In this document: positions 52,926 to 63,238 of the stretch, piece by piece | Layout of the letters: every line of letters begins with the position of its first letter | Numbering within the stretch: the stretch's first letter is position 1 | Origin: Megalonaias nervosa | Taxonomy: Eukaryota > Mollusca > Bivalvia > Unionida > Unionidae | Length of the DNA: 64,000 nt | Direction of reading: 5' to 3' | NCBI GenBank assembly: GCA_016617855.1 | Contig: JAECUM010009381.1 | Span: forward strand, 23,140-87,139 | Translations under genes and position numbers: made by a program | Notes under the pieces: generated by a model | The model's database searches: none | What the model was told of the DNA's origin: nothing | The model's input: the letters and a program-made list of their open reading frames with translations, nothing else

Positions 52926-53266
52926 TCAGTTCTTAAAGATGAACATCCAATGGTGAGCCCATAGAACAAATAAGGGCACTGGAGAGGAATGCTCTATAGC
53001 CATTTGTCGGCAGAACTGGACAAACTTTTCCTCAAAATTTATGAGATGAAAATGGGCAACTGTGGTCAAAGATAGAGAGATAGGATCAATGTTTTGTCTA
53101 CTACACCTATTACATACAGAATACTCTCCATCTGGCATCATCAACCTTAGAATTCTCCCTTCTAGGGAGAGTGATGTTTGAAAACCAATCATGGAGAATA
53201 TATTGTTGAGTAAGGGTGAGACTATACGGATGAGCTGCAACATTGCAGTACTGTTAGGAACCTGAG
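52926..53266 (-). mobile_element. DIRS-like copy 3, 3' part, cut by LTR element
   Basis: This is the downstream half (in element order) of DIRS copy 3. It is collinear with about 14120-14468 of copy 1, sharing CTGTTARGAACCTGAG at the break. The 105-codon minus-strand frame (53243-52926) with MMPDGEYSVCNRCSRQN corresponds to the region after RNase H. The insertion of the Ty3-like element at CTGAG (53262-53266) separates it from 59805-60420. Confidence 0.75.
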
Positions 53267-53462
53267 TGTTGTGTTATTGTGTTAAAACATAAGATGAGAT
53301 GCCGTGTTCTAATTATCAATAACTTTAATATATACAAGTGACTACTGTGAGGTCTTAACAGAGCATGGTATCAAAGAGGCAGACACCGTAGATAGTACCA
53401 GTGGAACTATGACTCATGCACAGAGGGTTCTGATTGGTCAGTTACACATGTATAATGTTACA
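53267..53462 (-). repeat. 3' LTR of the Ty3/mag-like element
   Basis: 196 bp, same ends as the 5' LTR (TGTAACATT...CAACA in element orientation). Outer flank CTGAG at 53262-53266. Confidence 0.95.
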
Positions 53463-53473
53463 TCTCTCTTCTT
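53463..53473 (-). other. Polypurine tract
   Basis: AAGAAGAGAGA in element orientation, directly adjoining the TG of the 3' LTR, as required for plus-strand DNA priming. Confidence 0.8.
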
Positions 53474-54154
53474 ACAAAGAAAAAGTTTTAATAAAACTTT
53501 TAACAAACTGTCTAAATGAATCATGAGCCATTATAACTAATATATCAAAATCAAGCGCGTCTTTCATAGCAATGATTACAATGATCAACGAATAAACCTG
53601 AGACAGACTGAGAATCCACTGTACATTTTTTTAAAGATCCTGTTGCTTGTTTGATTGCTATTTAATGTACACTGCTGGTCCTTATCTTGAATCACCGTCT
53701 GTGTTTATCAACAAAACCATACATTGTGCTACACTAATGACTGATCTATTAGCTCAGTCTCTCTTATCTGTGAGTGAAAGATTTCACAACTTTGTTATCC
53801 AGGATATGTCCAGGTTTTAGGAACTGATATTATGCTGACATTATTATCTTTGGTTTTACTAGCCTTCCAGAACATGTTTAGTATCTGCTTTGCTGATGAT
53901 CTTGTGAGATTGTTGCATCAGGCTCATGTGTACTTTGGCTGAAACATTGAGATTCCATTGATTCTGAAATTGATTTACTGACATTTGTGGGGAGTGATAC
54001 AGCTGTACACTGTTTTCAATCTGAGAGAAGGGCGCATTTATATTACATTGTAGGGGGTGTGTTTCATTGGTTTTCATGAGCTAACGTCTATTGCGACGAT
54101 AAATGGTACCATCTTTGGTGCGAACTGTGTATGACCTTTCACTGCGTTTTCTTA

Positions 54155-55345
54155 TTACAACTGCAGGTTCCCAGTTTGACCTTTCAATTGAACTCGGGCT
54201 GATTCCCCTTCCTTAAGTGGTTTTAGTGGTTTTGCACTTTTACCATAATAATTCTTTGTTTTCTTCTTACGAAGTGTAATTTTCTTTTTGACCTCAGTGG
54301 TGATGTGTGTTTTGGGAATTAATTTTTCGCGGGTTGTTGGAAGAACTGATCTGAGCCGTCTCCCCATCAACAATTCTGCTGGTGAGAACCTGATATCAAG
54401 AGCAGTGGCTTGATACTCTAATATGCCTATAAGTGGTTCTCTGCCATCAGCTTTTGCTTTTGAGAGAATTCTTTTTACAGTTTGAACTGTTTTCTCTGCT
54501 AGGCCATTTGACTGAGGGTATGTGGGACTTGATGTAACGTGTTTAAAGTCCCATTCTTTCGCGAAGCTTGCGAACTCACGGGAAGAATAGCATGTTTGAT
54601 TGTCACTGAAAACTTCCGGTATTCCAAAGCGCACGAAAATGCTTTTCATGTGATTGATAACAGTGCAACTTTTTGAGCCTACAAGTGCCTGAACTTTGAA
54701 GTAGCGACTGAAATCTACTGAAACAATGTACTCTTTATTATCCCACGTAAATAGGTCCGTGGTAACTTTTTACCATGGGTATTCAGGGACGTCATGGGTA
54801 ATGAGAGGTTCCTTTTGGTTAGAACTTCTGCGCTCTAAGCAGATAGAGCATTTTGACACTAAATCGGAAATGTCAGCCGAGATTCTTGGCCAAAACAAAA
54901 CATCTCTGGCTCTTTTCAGACACTTTTCAATACCTAAATGTCCTGAATGTACAGTTTCTAGCATTTTCTGCCCGAGGGGTTGTGGTATGACTATTTTGTG
55001 ACCTTTCAAGATTAACCCATCTACAACTGAAAGTGTATCTCTATAATTCCAATTGTCAATTATCTCTGATTGACAGCTTGACCTCTTTTCAGGCCAACCT
55101 TCAATTATGACCTGTTTCAGTATGACCAGCTGGGGGTCTTGTTCAGTTAGAGATTGAATTTCTTCCTTCTTATGATCAAATACAGGTAATGCTGATAACA
55201 CCATATGCACATGGATATCTATACCATCAGATAAGATAGGGTGTGTATCAGATAAGAACTTACGGGAGAGTGTATCTGCTGCAGGTATGTTCTTACCTTG
55301 GTAATGTTTTACCTCTAGGTCATAACGCTGTGGTTGCAAAAGCAT
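54155..55345 (-). pseudogene. Ty3/mag-like RNase H end and integrase remnant
   Basis: Frame 55345-54770 begins with the end of RNase H (KNIPAADTLSRKFL) and contains the integrase HHCC zinc site (VHSGHLG; CSICLE). Frame 54649-54155 holds the core, with FSDNQTCYSS and SNGLAEKTVQTVKR carrying the second Asp and the Glu of the D,D,E triad, followed by FSPAELLMGRRLRS and a Lys-rich tail. The join near 54650-54770 is shifted. Confidence 0.9.
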
Positions 55346-55714
55346 GCGTTGTAGTCACGGTGGGGCTGCATAGATGGGCTTTTTCATTACTGAGACAAGT
55401 GGAAGGTGGTCAGTTTGAACGTGAACCTTTCTCACGTATACATATTGATGGAACCGTTAGCACCTGAACAGTATAGCGAACATTTTTTTCTCTATCTAAG
55501 CATAATTAATTTTAGTTGTAGTCAAGGATTTTGATGCATAAGCCACGAGCTTATCATCTTGCATTAGGGCGGCACCAAGCGCACATTATGACGTGTCAAC
55601 TTGCAAAGTCAGTGGTTTCTTAGGGTCGAAATAGGACAGAACAGGTCCTGGGCTTATAGTAATTATGTCTTTGACCTTTTGAAATGTGTCTATTTGAGGA
55701 GAGTCCCATGAAAA

Positions 55715-56787
55715 CTATACGTCTTTCGCTAACAGTTGTCTTAATGGACTGGTGACCTCTGCCAAATTTGGGGCAAATCTGGACAAGTAGTTAACCATGC
55801 CAAGAATGGTTTCTAACTCCACGCAGTTACGAGGGGGTTCCATTTCTCTGACCACTGCTACTTTGGCAGGGTCGGGTTTGAGACCTTCTGCTGACAGAAT
55901 GTGCCCGAAGTACTGTACTTCTGTGACACCTACTTCTAGTTTTTCCTCATTTAGCCGGATTCCTTTTTTGAGGGAACGTTTGAGAATATTTCTCAAATTT
56001 GTATCATGTTCATCGCTTGTGCGTCCAAAAACTAGTGTATCGTCACAAATTGAAACGATACCGCTTAAACATTCAAAACTCTCATCAATCTGCCTTTGGA
56101 ATTCATCTTGAGATGATTTCAAACCAAATGGGAGACGCAAGAAACGGTAATGGCTGTAAGAGGTGTTGAAAGCTGCGAGGTATGAAGAGTCAGGTGACAG
56201 TTTTATTGCCCAATATCCTGACCATTCATCCAATTTGGTGAAGTATTTTGCACCTGATAATTGGGGTAGGATATCATCTAAGGTGCGCATAGGGTAATGG
56301 GGATGCAAAATTGCTCTCGTGGGTTGAGACATACCCTTAGTTTACCCGATTGCTTTTCGACAACAACCGTAGAATTTACCCATGCTGTAGGTGATGTAAC
56401 CAGGGCAATGATATTTTCATTTTCCATGCAATCAAGTTCAGTTTTGAGTCTGTCTTGAAGTGCAACAGGAACTCGCTGTGGTGGGTGCGCTACAGGTATA
56501 GCCTTGGGGTCAATGTGTATGGTACATTCCCCTGGGAAAAGACCTATACCGCTGACGACTTCGGCATATTCCTTGAGAACAACTGCTTTAGTGAGGGGCG
56601 TACTCTTGTTACATTGTAAATTTGACATCTGTGTCTGAACAGAGGATGTAAATTTAACTAAGCCTAACTCCATACAAGACTGTACACCAAGTATAGGTGG
56701 TGCTTTCGTTTTAACAATGCAGAACTCAAGTTCATGTGTATGCTCAGTGCGTTTACATGTGAGATTGACTGTACCCACTGTATTCAA
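55715..56787 (-). pseudogene. Ty3/mag-like reverse transcriptase remnant
   Basis: Two frames: 56787-56278 ends in SGKLRVCLNPRE, and 56332-55715 continues with LDDILPQLSGAKYFTKLDEW, LPFGLKSSQDEFQRQIDE and ICDDTLVFG, the catalytic box with its DD pair. The next frame position has a stop at 55715, before the RNase H region (to about 55345). The frame change near 56320 and the stop inactivate it. Confidence 0.9.
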
Positions 56788-58640
56788 TAATTTGCTTTTA
56801 TATGCAGATAATGTGTTTAATGTAGATTGAAGGGGATGCTTTATGCCTAGCTTTTTGAATACAGTAGTCCCCCTCTTGAATGGCCCCCCTAACCAGCGGC
56901 CACCCGCTCCTTACGGCCAGAATCCAACGGCACCGATGAGTTTGTGTTCAAAAGTACCCCTCACGAAAGGCCACCCCACTGACACGACCAGCGGCCTGCA
57001 TATTAGTGCAAAAATATATAATTTTCCCCTCACAAGCCGCCACATTTTATTTTGCAATATGTATCCAGAACCAATTTTATTCATAACGTGTGTTAAGTAA
57101 TCCGATTTCTGTTTCCCGATGTCAGGTTTTCGTTACTGAAAGAAGTGTTGACTAAAGTACATGTACCGCTAAGGTTAATATTATATCATTTACGCCTCAC
57201 GAGAAGCCACATTTATTCCATAAAGCCGAGAAAGACTCAAATTTTAATCTGTACAAAAAGGTAAGTACACGTAATCCAATTAGCCTTACTGCTGTGTTAT
57301 CATGAGATGTCTGGTTTAGCCACTCTGATAATTGTTAACATTACGATTATTGAACAGTAGTAACAGCTGAGAAGTGGTGGTATTGATGTACAATACACAA
57401 GTCAGCGGGAAAATGGTTTGATGGCCTTTATGGCTTCCCTTAGTAAGATGTTGAGCTTGTTCACTTTCGTAATTAGTGGCCATTACTACTGACAATAACT
57501 GTCAAGATTACAAATCCTAATGGCCGCGAGGTGCTATTGTTCAGATCAAATCTGCGTACATATCGAAGCCGTTTTGGCTTCTCTCACTTAGTGTAAAGAA
57601 ATGTAAACACAAATAGGGTACCAGACTGTGACTAATGAATCACGTGACAAGATAGCTGCCTTTAAAAAAACACATGGCATTTTGTTTAAATGCAGAAAAG
57701 TTGTTTTATCAGTCTTGTAGTTGGCAACACTGATGATTACAACCGGACGTAATTGTCAAGATCATAACAGGGTCAGCATAGTCTAAAAATAGATTTTTGC
57801 AGACACACACAGAGAGAAATTAGCCTTGAACAAAACAGGGTACCAGACAAAGACCAAAAAATCACGTGACAACACATTCCTTTACAAAGAAGGCATTTTG
57901 TCCACTCTGCAAAAGTTTCGGCTGCATAATTAAATTGCATACAGTTAGCAACATCTGAATAAATCATTACCAAACATTAACGTCATCACATAAATGGAGA
58001 CGACTATTTTAGTAAAAAGCCAGTTATTCTACTTGACGACATCGGGTGAGGTGGGGAGGGGGAACTTGCCGAACGGCTTTAGGTAGAAAAGATGCGAATA
58101 AAACAATTTTTTGTTGAAAAGTCTGGAATAAACAACATTGTAACCGATAAGGAGGTTATTCAGCAGCAGTGGGAAAATGGAGCAAATGGAATGAGAATTG
58201 TGTATGTACCAAGATTTAAATGACGTTTTTGAATGGTTTTGCACTGTGCATGACAACACCCGCTCGCATATCACGCTTACGCCAAGAATAAGAACTATTA
58301 ATGCATATTCAGTTGAAATAAGTCTATTATTATAACAAGAAGAACCTTTTAATAATTAATGTTACTTTTAAACAAAGATATTAAATACTTTGAAGAATGT
58401 AGCTTTCTTACTGCGTACATTACATATACTTCTCACAAAAAATTTATTCCCCCTCTGGAAAGGCCATCCGTCTTATAAGGCCACTTTCCCGGTGCAGAAG
58501 GGGTGGCCGTATAAGAGGGGGACTACTGTATATGCGAGGGTATGATGTTAACCTGAGAGCCAGTATCCAATTTAAAATCAAAAGAAACTAAATTAGGTCC
58601 TACCTCTATTGCCACATACGCCTGGCCATTGGCAACTATA
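56500..58640 (-). pseudogene. Retroviral-type protease, split by a DNA transposon
   Basis: The catalytic DTGS box is at 58567-58556, preceded by an LVSFDFKL stretch. Twenty-seven bases further on, the pogo-like element (58528-56862) begins. The protease frame resumes on the other side (56859 downward; 56787-56500 includes LGVQSCMELGLVKF). The insertion with its TA duplication adds 1669 bp, and removing it leaves the two sides in register. In the family this aspartic protease processes the polyprotein. Confidence 0.8.
56862..58528. mobile_element. pogo/Tigger-like DNA transposon, non-autonomous, nested
   Basis: The ends are CAGTAGTCCCCCTCTT (left) and the same 16 bases inverted (right), extending with mismatches to GGCC. 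They are flanked by TA on both sides (56860-56861, 58529-58530). CAGTAGTCCCCC tips with TA targets are characteristic of pogo/Tigger elements. At 1667 bp it has no frame resembling a DDE transposase, so it depends on other copies. It lies inside the protease of the Ty3-like element. Confidence 0.92.
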
Positions 58641-58682
58641 CACTGTCAATATATAAATCCTGATTTTGATATTCATTGTTAA

Positions 58683-59437
58683 TCACAGTGACTGTTTTTG
58701 ATCTACAGACTTTCTCAAAGTGATTGAGTTTATGACACTTATTGCAAGTCTTTCCTTTTGCAGGGCACTTGTCCTGACTTGAATGTGATTTGTATCCGCA
58801 GTGTCCACAGGTTGCATTGACACTCCGTCTGGAAGATGTGGTCCATTTCTTCTTTGGCTGTAGTTCTTTTGTCTTGGCCTGTCATTGAATTGTTGCATGC
58901 ACTTCCGGTCTGGCTGATGCAGACATGGTCTGGAGTTGCTCCTGGACATATTATTCATGGCTTTGACTGATGTTAATGGACCTTTCCAATGTCAACTTTT
59001 CACCTTCGCTGATAAGTTTTTCTCGTATCCTTAATGACGATACCTGGAAATAATGTTATCACGAATCATGTCGTCTTCGTCTTTGAAGAGACAGTCCTTG
59101 GCTAAGAGTTTCAATGAAGTCACATATTGGTCTATTGTCCTGGAGCCTTGAATTTCATTGTTAAACTTGAATCTGGCAAAGACCGGATTTAATTTTGGTT
59201 GCATGTGATGTCTGAATTTTGTAAAGAGCGTTGATGGGTCATTTTTTCTTCATCCATCAGAGTCCATGTGTTGAAAATATCTCTACCTTTGTTGCCTACC
59301 CAAAGTAGAATGTAGTTGGCTTTGACCGCATCACTTCTTCTACTCATCGGTCCATTAAATATTATTTCACAGTGTTGGAATTTAGCCCATGATGTGGTAA
59401 GGTTGGAATTGTCCCAGTCCATGGTAGGGGTTGGCAT
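58683..59437 (-). pseudogene. Ty3/mag-like gag remnant with two zinc knuckles
   Basis: Frame 59437-59189 reads WDNSNLTTSWAKFQHCEIIF and YILLWVGNKGRDIFNTW, the conserved capsid-domain region of mag/SURL elements. In a different frame at about 58810-58700 there are two CCHC-type knuckles, CGYKSHSSQDKC and CNKCHKLNHFEKVC. Several frame breaks between them show gag is dead. Confidence 0.8.
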
Positions 59438-59588
59438 GCCGGAAAGATCAATTTGGAAGGTATTAAGTTAGTATGCAGAATTTTCAACGTTTTTAAGGTT
59501 CTAAATTTGTGCAAAATCTTCAGTGGATTGTAAAGTTATTGTTTCAAAATATCCATTTACGATCCATGTGCTATTCCAATTATGATCT

Positions 59589-59602
59589 CACTTCTGACAC
59601 CA
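59589..59602 (-). other. Primer-binding site matching tRNA-Leu 3' end
   Basis: TGGTGTCAGAAGTG follows the 5' LTR with no gap. It is complementary to the CCA-extended 3' end of animal tRNA-Leu whose acceptor side ends CACTTCTGACA. Matching resumes after one mismatch (GAT). This fixes the element orientation. Confidence 0.85.
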
Positions 59603-59799
59603 TGTCGTGTTACTGTGTTAAAATATAAGATGAGACGCCGTGTTCGAACTATCAATAACTTTAATATATACAAGTGACTACCATGAGGTCTGAACAGAGA
59701 GGAGTACCAATGAGGCAGATGCCTGTAGATAGTACCAGTGCAACTATGACTCATGCACAGAGAGTGCTGATTGGTCAGTTACACATGTATAATGTTACA
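59603..59799 (-). repeat. 5' LTR of the Ty3/mag-like element
   Basis: 197 bp. In element orientation it begins TGTAACATTATACATGTG and ends in CGACA. A TATA-like TATATATTAAAG lies inside. It differs from the 3' LTR at about 20 positions, including one indel. The CTGAG target duplication lies immediately outside at 59800-59804. Confidence 0.95.
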
Positions 59800-59804
59800 C
59801 TGAG

Positions 59805-60420
59805 GGATTATTCTAAAAGGTGGAAAGTCATAGGTATAGAGTCAATCCCACTTCAGTAAGAAGGAAACTACTGCCCATGCACTCTGGTTTGGAAAAGGGC
59901 AGATATAAAGTGGTAGTTTGCTGTTCAGTATTCTTGCAAACAAGTTTTATTTTTGGCCTCCACCATAGTTGAAGGTGATTCTGCTACTAACTGGTGCAAA
60001 GACTATTCTGTATGACAGCATTTCTCTGCCTGGATAAAGTGTCCACTACAATATTTCTTGTGCCTGGAATATGGCAGAATCTGAGAGTGATCCCTTCCCT
60101 TCGGTGGAGGTTCGTGACTTCCAAAGAAAGAGAAGCATTAATGCTTCCTTGGCATATGAGACAGCTAAAAAAAAATCTGACAGACTGACTCCTGGAGGCA
60201 CCTTGAAATCTTGATCGGGCCCCTCCAATATTCCAAGTAACTTGCCCATCAGGCCTGTCAAAAAAAGTGTTATCTAATTCATCTAAATGAAACCTTAAAC
60301 CTGCTAACAAAATGTGGGATTTTTCATTTTTAATTCTCGAAAGAAAGTGGTAAATTAAGAATACTCCCATGCTGGGGATCCCTCTGTAGGTCCATCTTAC
60401 GAAGAGTGTCTACTTAATTG
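59805..60420 (-). mobile_element. DIRS-like copy 3, RNase H part
   Basis: Minus-strand frame 60370-59987 reads LRFCHIPGTRNIVVDTLSRQ, the end of the DIRS RNase H domain. The DNA at 59805-59860 matches copy 1 at 14469-14520. It continues at 53266 on the other side of the Ty3-like insertion. The reverse transcriptase part is missing or beyond recognition. Confidence 0.75.
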
Positions 60421-60439
60421 TGTTAAGTGGATGTTTAGA

Positions 60440-60885
60440 AGTTTTACAATTTGTGTTGCAACAGCCATATTTGATGGCAATTTATATTCATTTGTGCAAA
60501 TTGCTTTCAGTCAAATTTTGTCAAATTCTGTTGAGTCGTTTTTGAAAAGTCATTTAGTTTTTTCCAAATCTGCGGTAAAGTTAGCCATATGTCAATGCAA
60601 TTGACCTCATTTGTACAAATATGCAACACCTTTATGCTTTCTATCAAATTTGGTCAAGTACTGTCGGGTTGATTTTCACAAATCTGGTCAAATTTTAAGA
60701 TAAAGTTTTCTGAGAAATAATTTAAAGTTTATTTAATTTTATGTTTAGTAATGCTGGCCATATTGGCACCATTTGTACAAATTTGAAAGTCATCTGTAGC
60801 ATGATGCTTTCTTTCAAAATTCATCATAATCTTGAATAGTTTCAGAAAAGTCATTTAAAAGTTTTTCTATTTATAGCAGCAATTT
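60440..60885 (+). repeat. Tandem array L, unit about 160 bp
   Basis: Three diverged units with TTTGTACAAAT, ATGCTTTCTATCAAATTTGG, TCAAATTCTGTTGAGT and AAAAGTCATTTAAAAGTTT. Related text occurs near 9490-9580, 19240-19325, 5790-5860 and 61910-62090, mostly next to tails of the hairpin-CTAA elements. It therefore looks like another unit type of the same family. Confidence 0.55.
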
Positions 60886-60954
60886 AAAGACCTTCAAACT
60901 TAGTGAATATGTTGCAAAACGAAATGTGCTGAACTGGTTTTGTGGTTATTCATC

Positions 60955-61740
60955 ATGAAGGCAGAAGGTTCTTTTAAATTCCTTACTTTTTCTTATTTAT
61001 ACGAATGATATCTTGCAAAAGATATGGCAAGTATAACAACACTATTTGCTCATGATTGTTCTCTATTTACACTTCAACATGTATTATTAATACTTAACAT
61101 CAAATGAACTAAGACTTTAGAAAGATAACACAGATGGACCAAACAAATTTCTTATCCCAAATTACCCTAATATGTCTACTGCCTTTGAAGATGGCAAAAC
61201 CACACTGAAGATCTTATTTAAAAAGCATATGATTGGAACAATAAGAGCACTCAAGTTCTAAATGGAGAGATTCACCAAACAAAATATAAACAGGAGACAA
61301 ATTTTTGAGTATGTAGTGTGGGATCGGTGTAGTGAAACTGATTCAAACTGACTTGAAAATATACAAAAGGAAACGCGCAGAATTGCAACAGAAGTGTAAG
61401 AATGTGACTGGCTATCTTTAAAGGAGGGTAGAAAAACTCCAAACTTTTTACATTTTACAAAATGACAAATCATATGACACCATACTCTTTAAATAAAAAT
61501 ATGATACCAATGGTTGCTCAAAATGAGCCAGAGATATTCTTTAAGAAACAGTTTAAATTCTGAAGTACATTTACAGATAACAAATAAGTCTATTTTACAA
61601 TCAACTACCAAATTATGGAACAATCTATCTCTAGATATATAAAACCCCAATTCTATGTCTTCCAAAAACAAAGCAAGTGCCATCCAACTACTCCATAGGT
61701 GAAAGAAAATTGTCTACCATACACTCTACACTGAGAAAAA
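60955..61740 (+). pseudogene. Second LINE type, C-terminal reverse transcriptase remnant
   Basis: Conceptual reading across several frame breaks gives LKILFKKHMIGTIRALKF, then YVVWDRCSETDSN, QKETRRIATEV, and further on NQLPNY- or TKLWNNLSLDI-like text. This is the order of the conserved C-terminal region downstream of the polymerase in several invertebrate LINEs (Y.VW, A.RI.TG, TRLWN.LP). It is heavily decayed, and the clade cannot be given. Plus strand, unlike the other retroelements. Confidence 0.55.
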
Positions 61741-61899
61741 AATGTTCAGTGCTTAAGGCAGATCTATACCTGAACCACAATGTTGACAATCCATTGCCTA
61801 TCAGGTGAAACTGCATATTATTCAATGCAAACTATATAAGAATCATCAAATCCTTCTGATGAATAATCTACTCTGTTGACTAATCAAATCTGAAAGAAC

Positions 61900-62180
61900 T
61901 TATGTGAAGATGCTTTTGGTACCATTTGGTCAAATTTTGTCAGCAGTTTTTAAGACATTGTTCTAAGGTTTTTATATTTTTAGTAGCGATTTTTTTACAA
62001 CGATACGCATTGTTTACACAAATTTCAGAGAGAAATGTCAGGATGTATTCTGTCAAATTTGGTCAAATTAGAGCAGCTTTTGAGAAAAAAAGTTGTAAAT
62101 ACTAATATTGAGCAGATGATGTATGATAGACAAGGGATCATACCATAAGCTCACTTGGCCTTACGGCAAGGTCAGCTAAA
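61900..62180 (+). mobile_element. Hairpin-CTAA element end (array M)
   Basis: Two array-L-type units (GTCAAATTTTGTCAGCAG; TTCTGTCAAATTTGGTCAAA) lead to GAGCAGATGATGTATGATAG and a strong hairpin at 62149-62176. GCTCACTTGGCCTT is paired with AAGGTCAGC around a short ACGGC-containing loop, and CTAAAA follows. This is the cleanest hairpin terminus in the window. Confidence 0.7.
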
Positions 62181-63235
62181 AAGACATAAAACCTTTGCTT
62201 TTGCCTTCCTAAAGTAACTGCAGCACATATGGTGTGAAGTTTCATTAAAATGTCTTATCATTCATTATGAATATGTCTCAAGTTTTGTTCAAGAAAAGTG
62301 ATATGCCAGCATGCTTCCTGCACAGCGACAATGGGTTATTCCTCATTCTCATCAGTTACTGCCTCCACATTAATGCTACTCACCCTTCAGCTTACATGGA
62401 TTCACAAGTGAAACAATCATCACCACCAACTGCTTCTTTACACAGTACATCAGTGTCAATTTCTACACACTGGTTCCCACTACCTTCATCTGTATCACAT
62501 GATGCATCATGTGTGTCAATTTCAACAACAATCGAAACAAAGATCCTAGTATGTTGCTAGCAATTCACAATTATCTGTTGTTTGACCTCTCTCCAAGCTG
62601 ACATGATAAAATGTAATGTTCCTCTGACATTTCTTCCGGATTCTATTTTTTATAACCATTAAACATAAACTACATCTGCTACTTTCTGTAAGAGCCTTGA
62701 AATTTTTAATAATCCCTGCACTGAGTGGTTCGATGTGGACACCTGTGCTTGGTAGCTGCACATGAACTTTGAAAATTAATAAATATAGATGGCAGGGCAT
62801 GGCCAGGTGCATCATCCATCAAAGCAACACACGCTGTACAATCAATCACATTACATAATAAAATGACTGCAGATAGTCCAAAAAAATGACATGCATTATC
62901 CAGGCTTGTTTAATATTGTACCACAATCAAACTTATCTGGATCAAAATGTTTTCATACGCATTTGAACCTGTTATACTTCCAGATTACAAATGACTTGTT
63001 TGTCACATCTAACTGCACTGACATATGGCATTGGTGTGAGACAATCTTTGTTTCTAACATTCATGACCTGACTTGACACAAAGCTTTATCCAAGACTCAG
63101 TTTTGAGAATATCAGCTTGCTTATTTATCTTTCAATAATTCCAATTTTTATGAATTGAACACGTTTTCTGCAATCTGACTGGATGTAAATGGTCACATGA
63201 GACTGAAGTGGAATTTTTTACACACTGATAAATAC
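62181..63235. other. No confident feature
   Basis: A plus-strand frame 62267-62560 is Ser/Thr-rich and unrecognised. A minus-strand frame 62815-62546 has SSRCSLCL and RKKC text that faintly recalls a cysteine-rich end; see rejected items. Confidence 0.35.
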
Positions 63236-63238
63236 TGC

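Larger units (their letters stand above)
53267..59799 (-). mobile_element. Ty3/mag-SURL-like LTR retrotransposon, decayed, host of a nested insertion
   Basis: Two LTRs of 196 and 197 bp (53267-53462, 59603-59799), TG...CA ends and a perfect 5-bp CTGAG duplication (53262-53266, 59800-59804) define it. A primer-binding site matches tRNA-Leu and a purine tract adjoins the 3' LTR. Order on the minus strand is gag, two zinc knuckles, protease, reverse transcriptase, RNase H and integrase, as in Ty3 elements. Gag text YILLWVGNKGRDIFNTW and integrase text FSPAELLMGRRLRS point to the mag/SURL group. The LTRs differ at about 20 sites by hand count (about 10%), so it is old. Coding frames are broken at several places and a 1.67-kb DNA element interrupts the protease. 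Without it the element is about 4.9 kb. Confidence 0.95.

Noticed and set aside
62546..62815. Cysteine-containing minus-strand frame resembling a piggyBac C-terminus
   Set aside because: Only one C-x2-C pair and a basic stretch are present; the remaining cysteines of such a domain are missing and no transposon ends were found.
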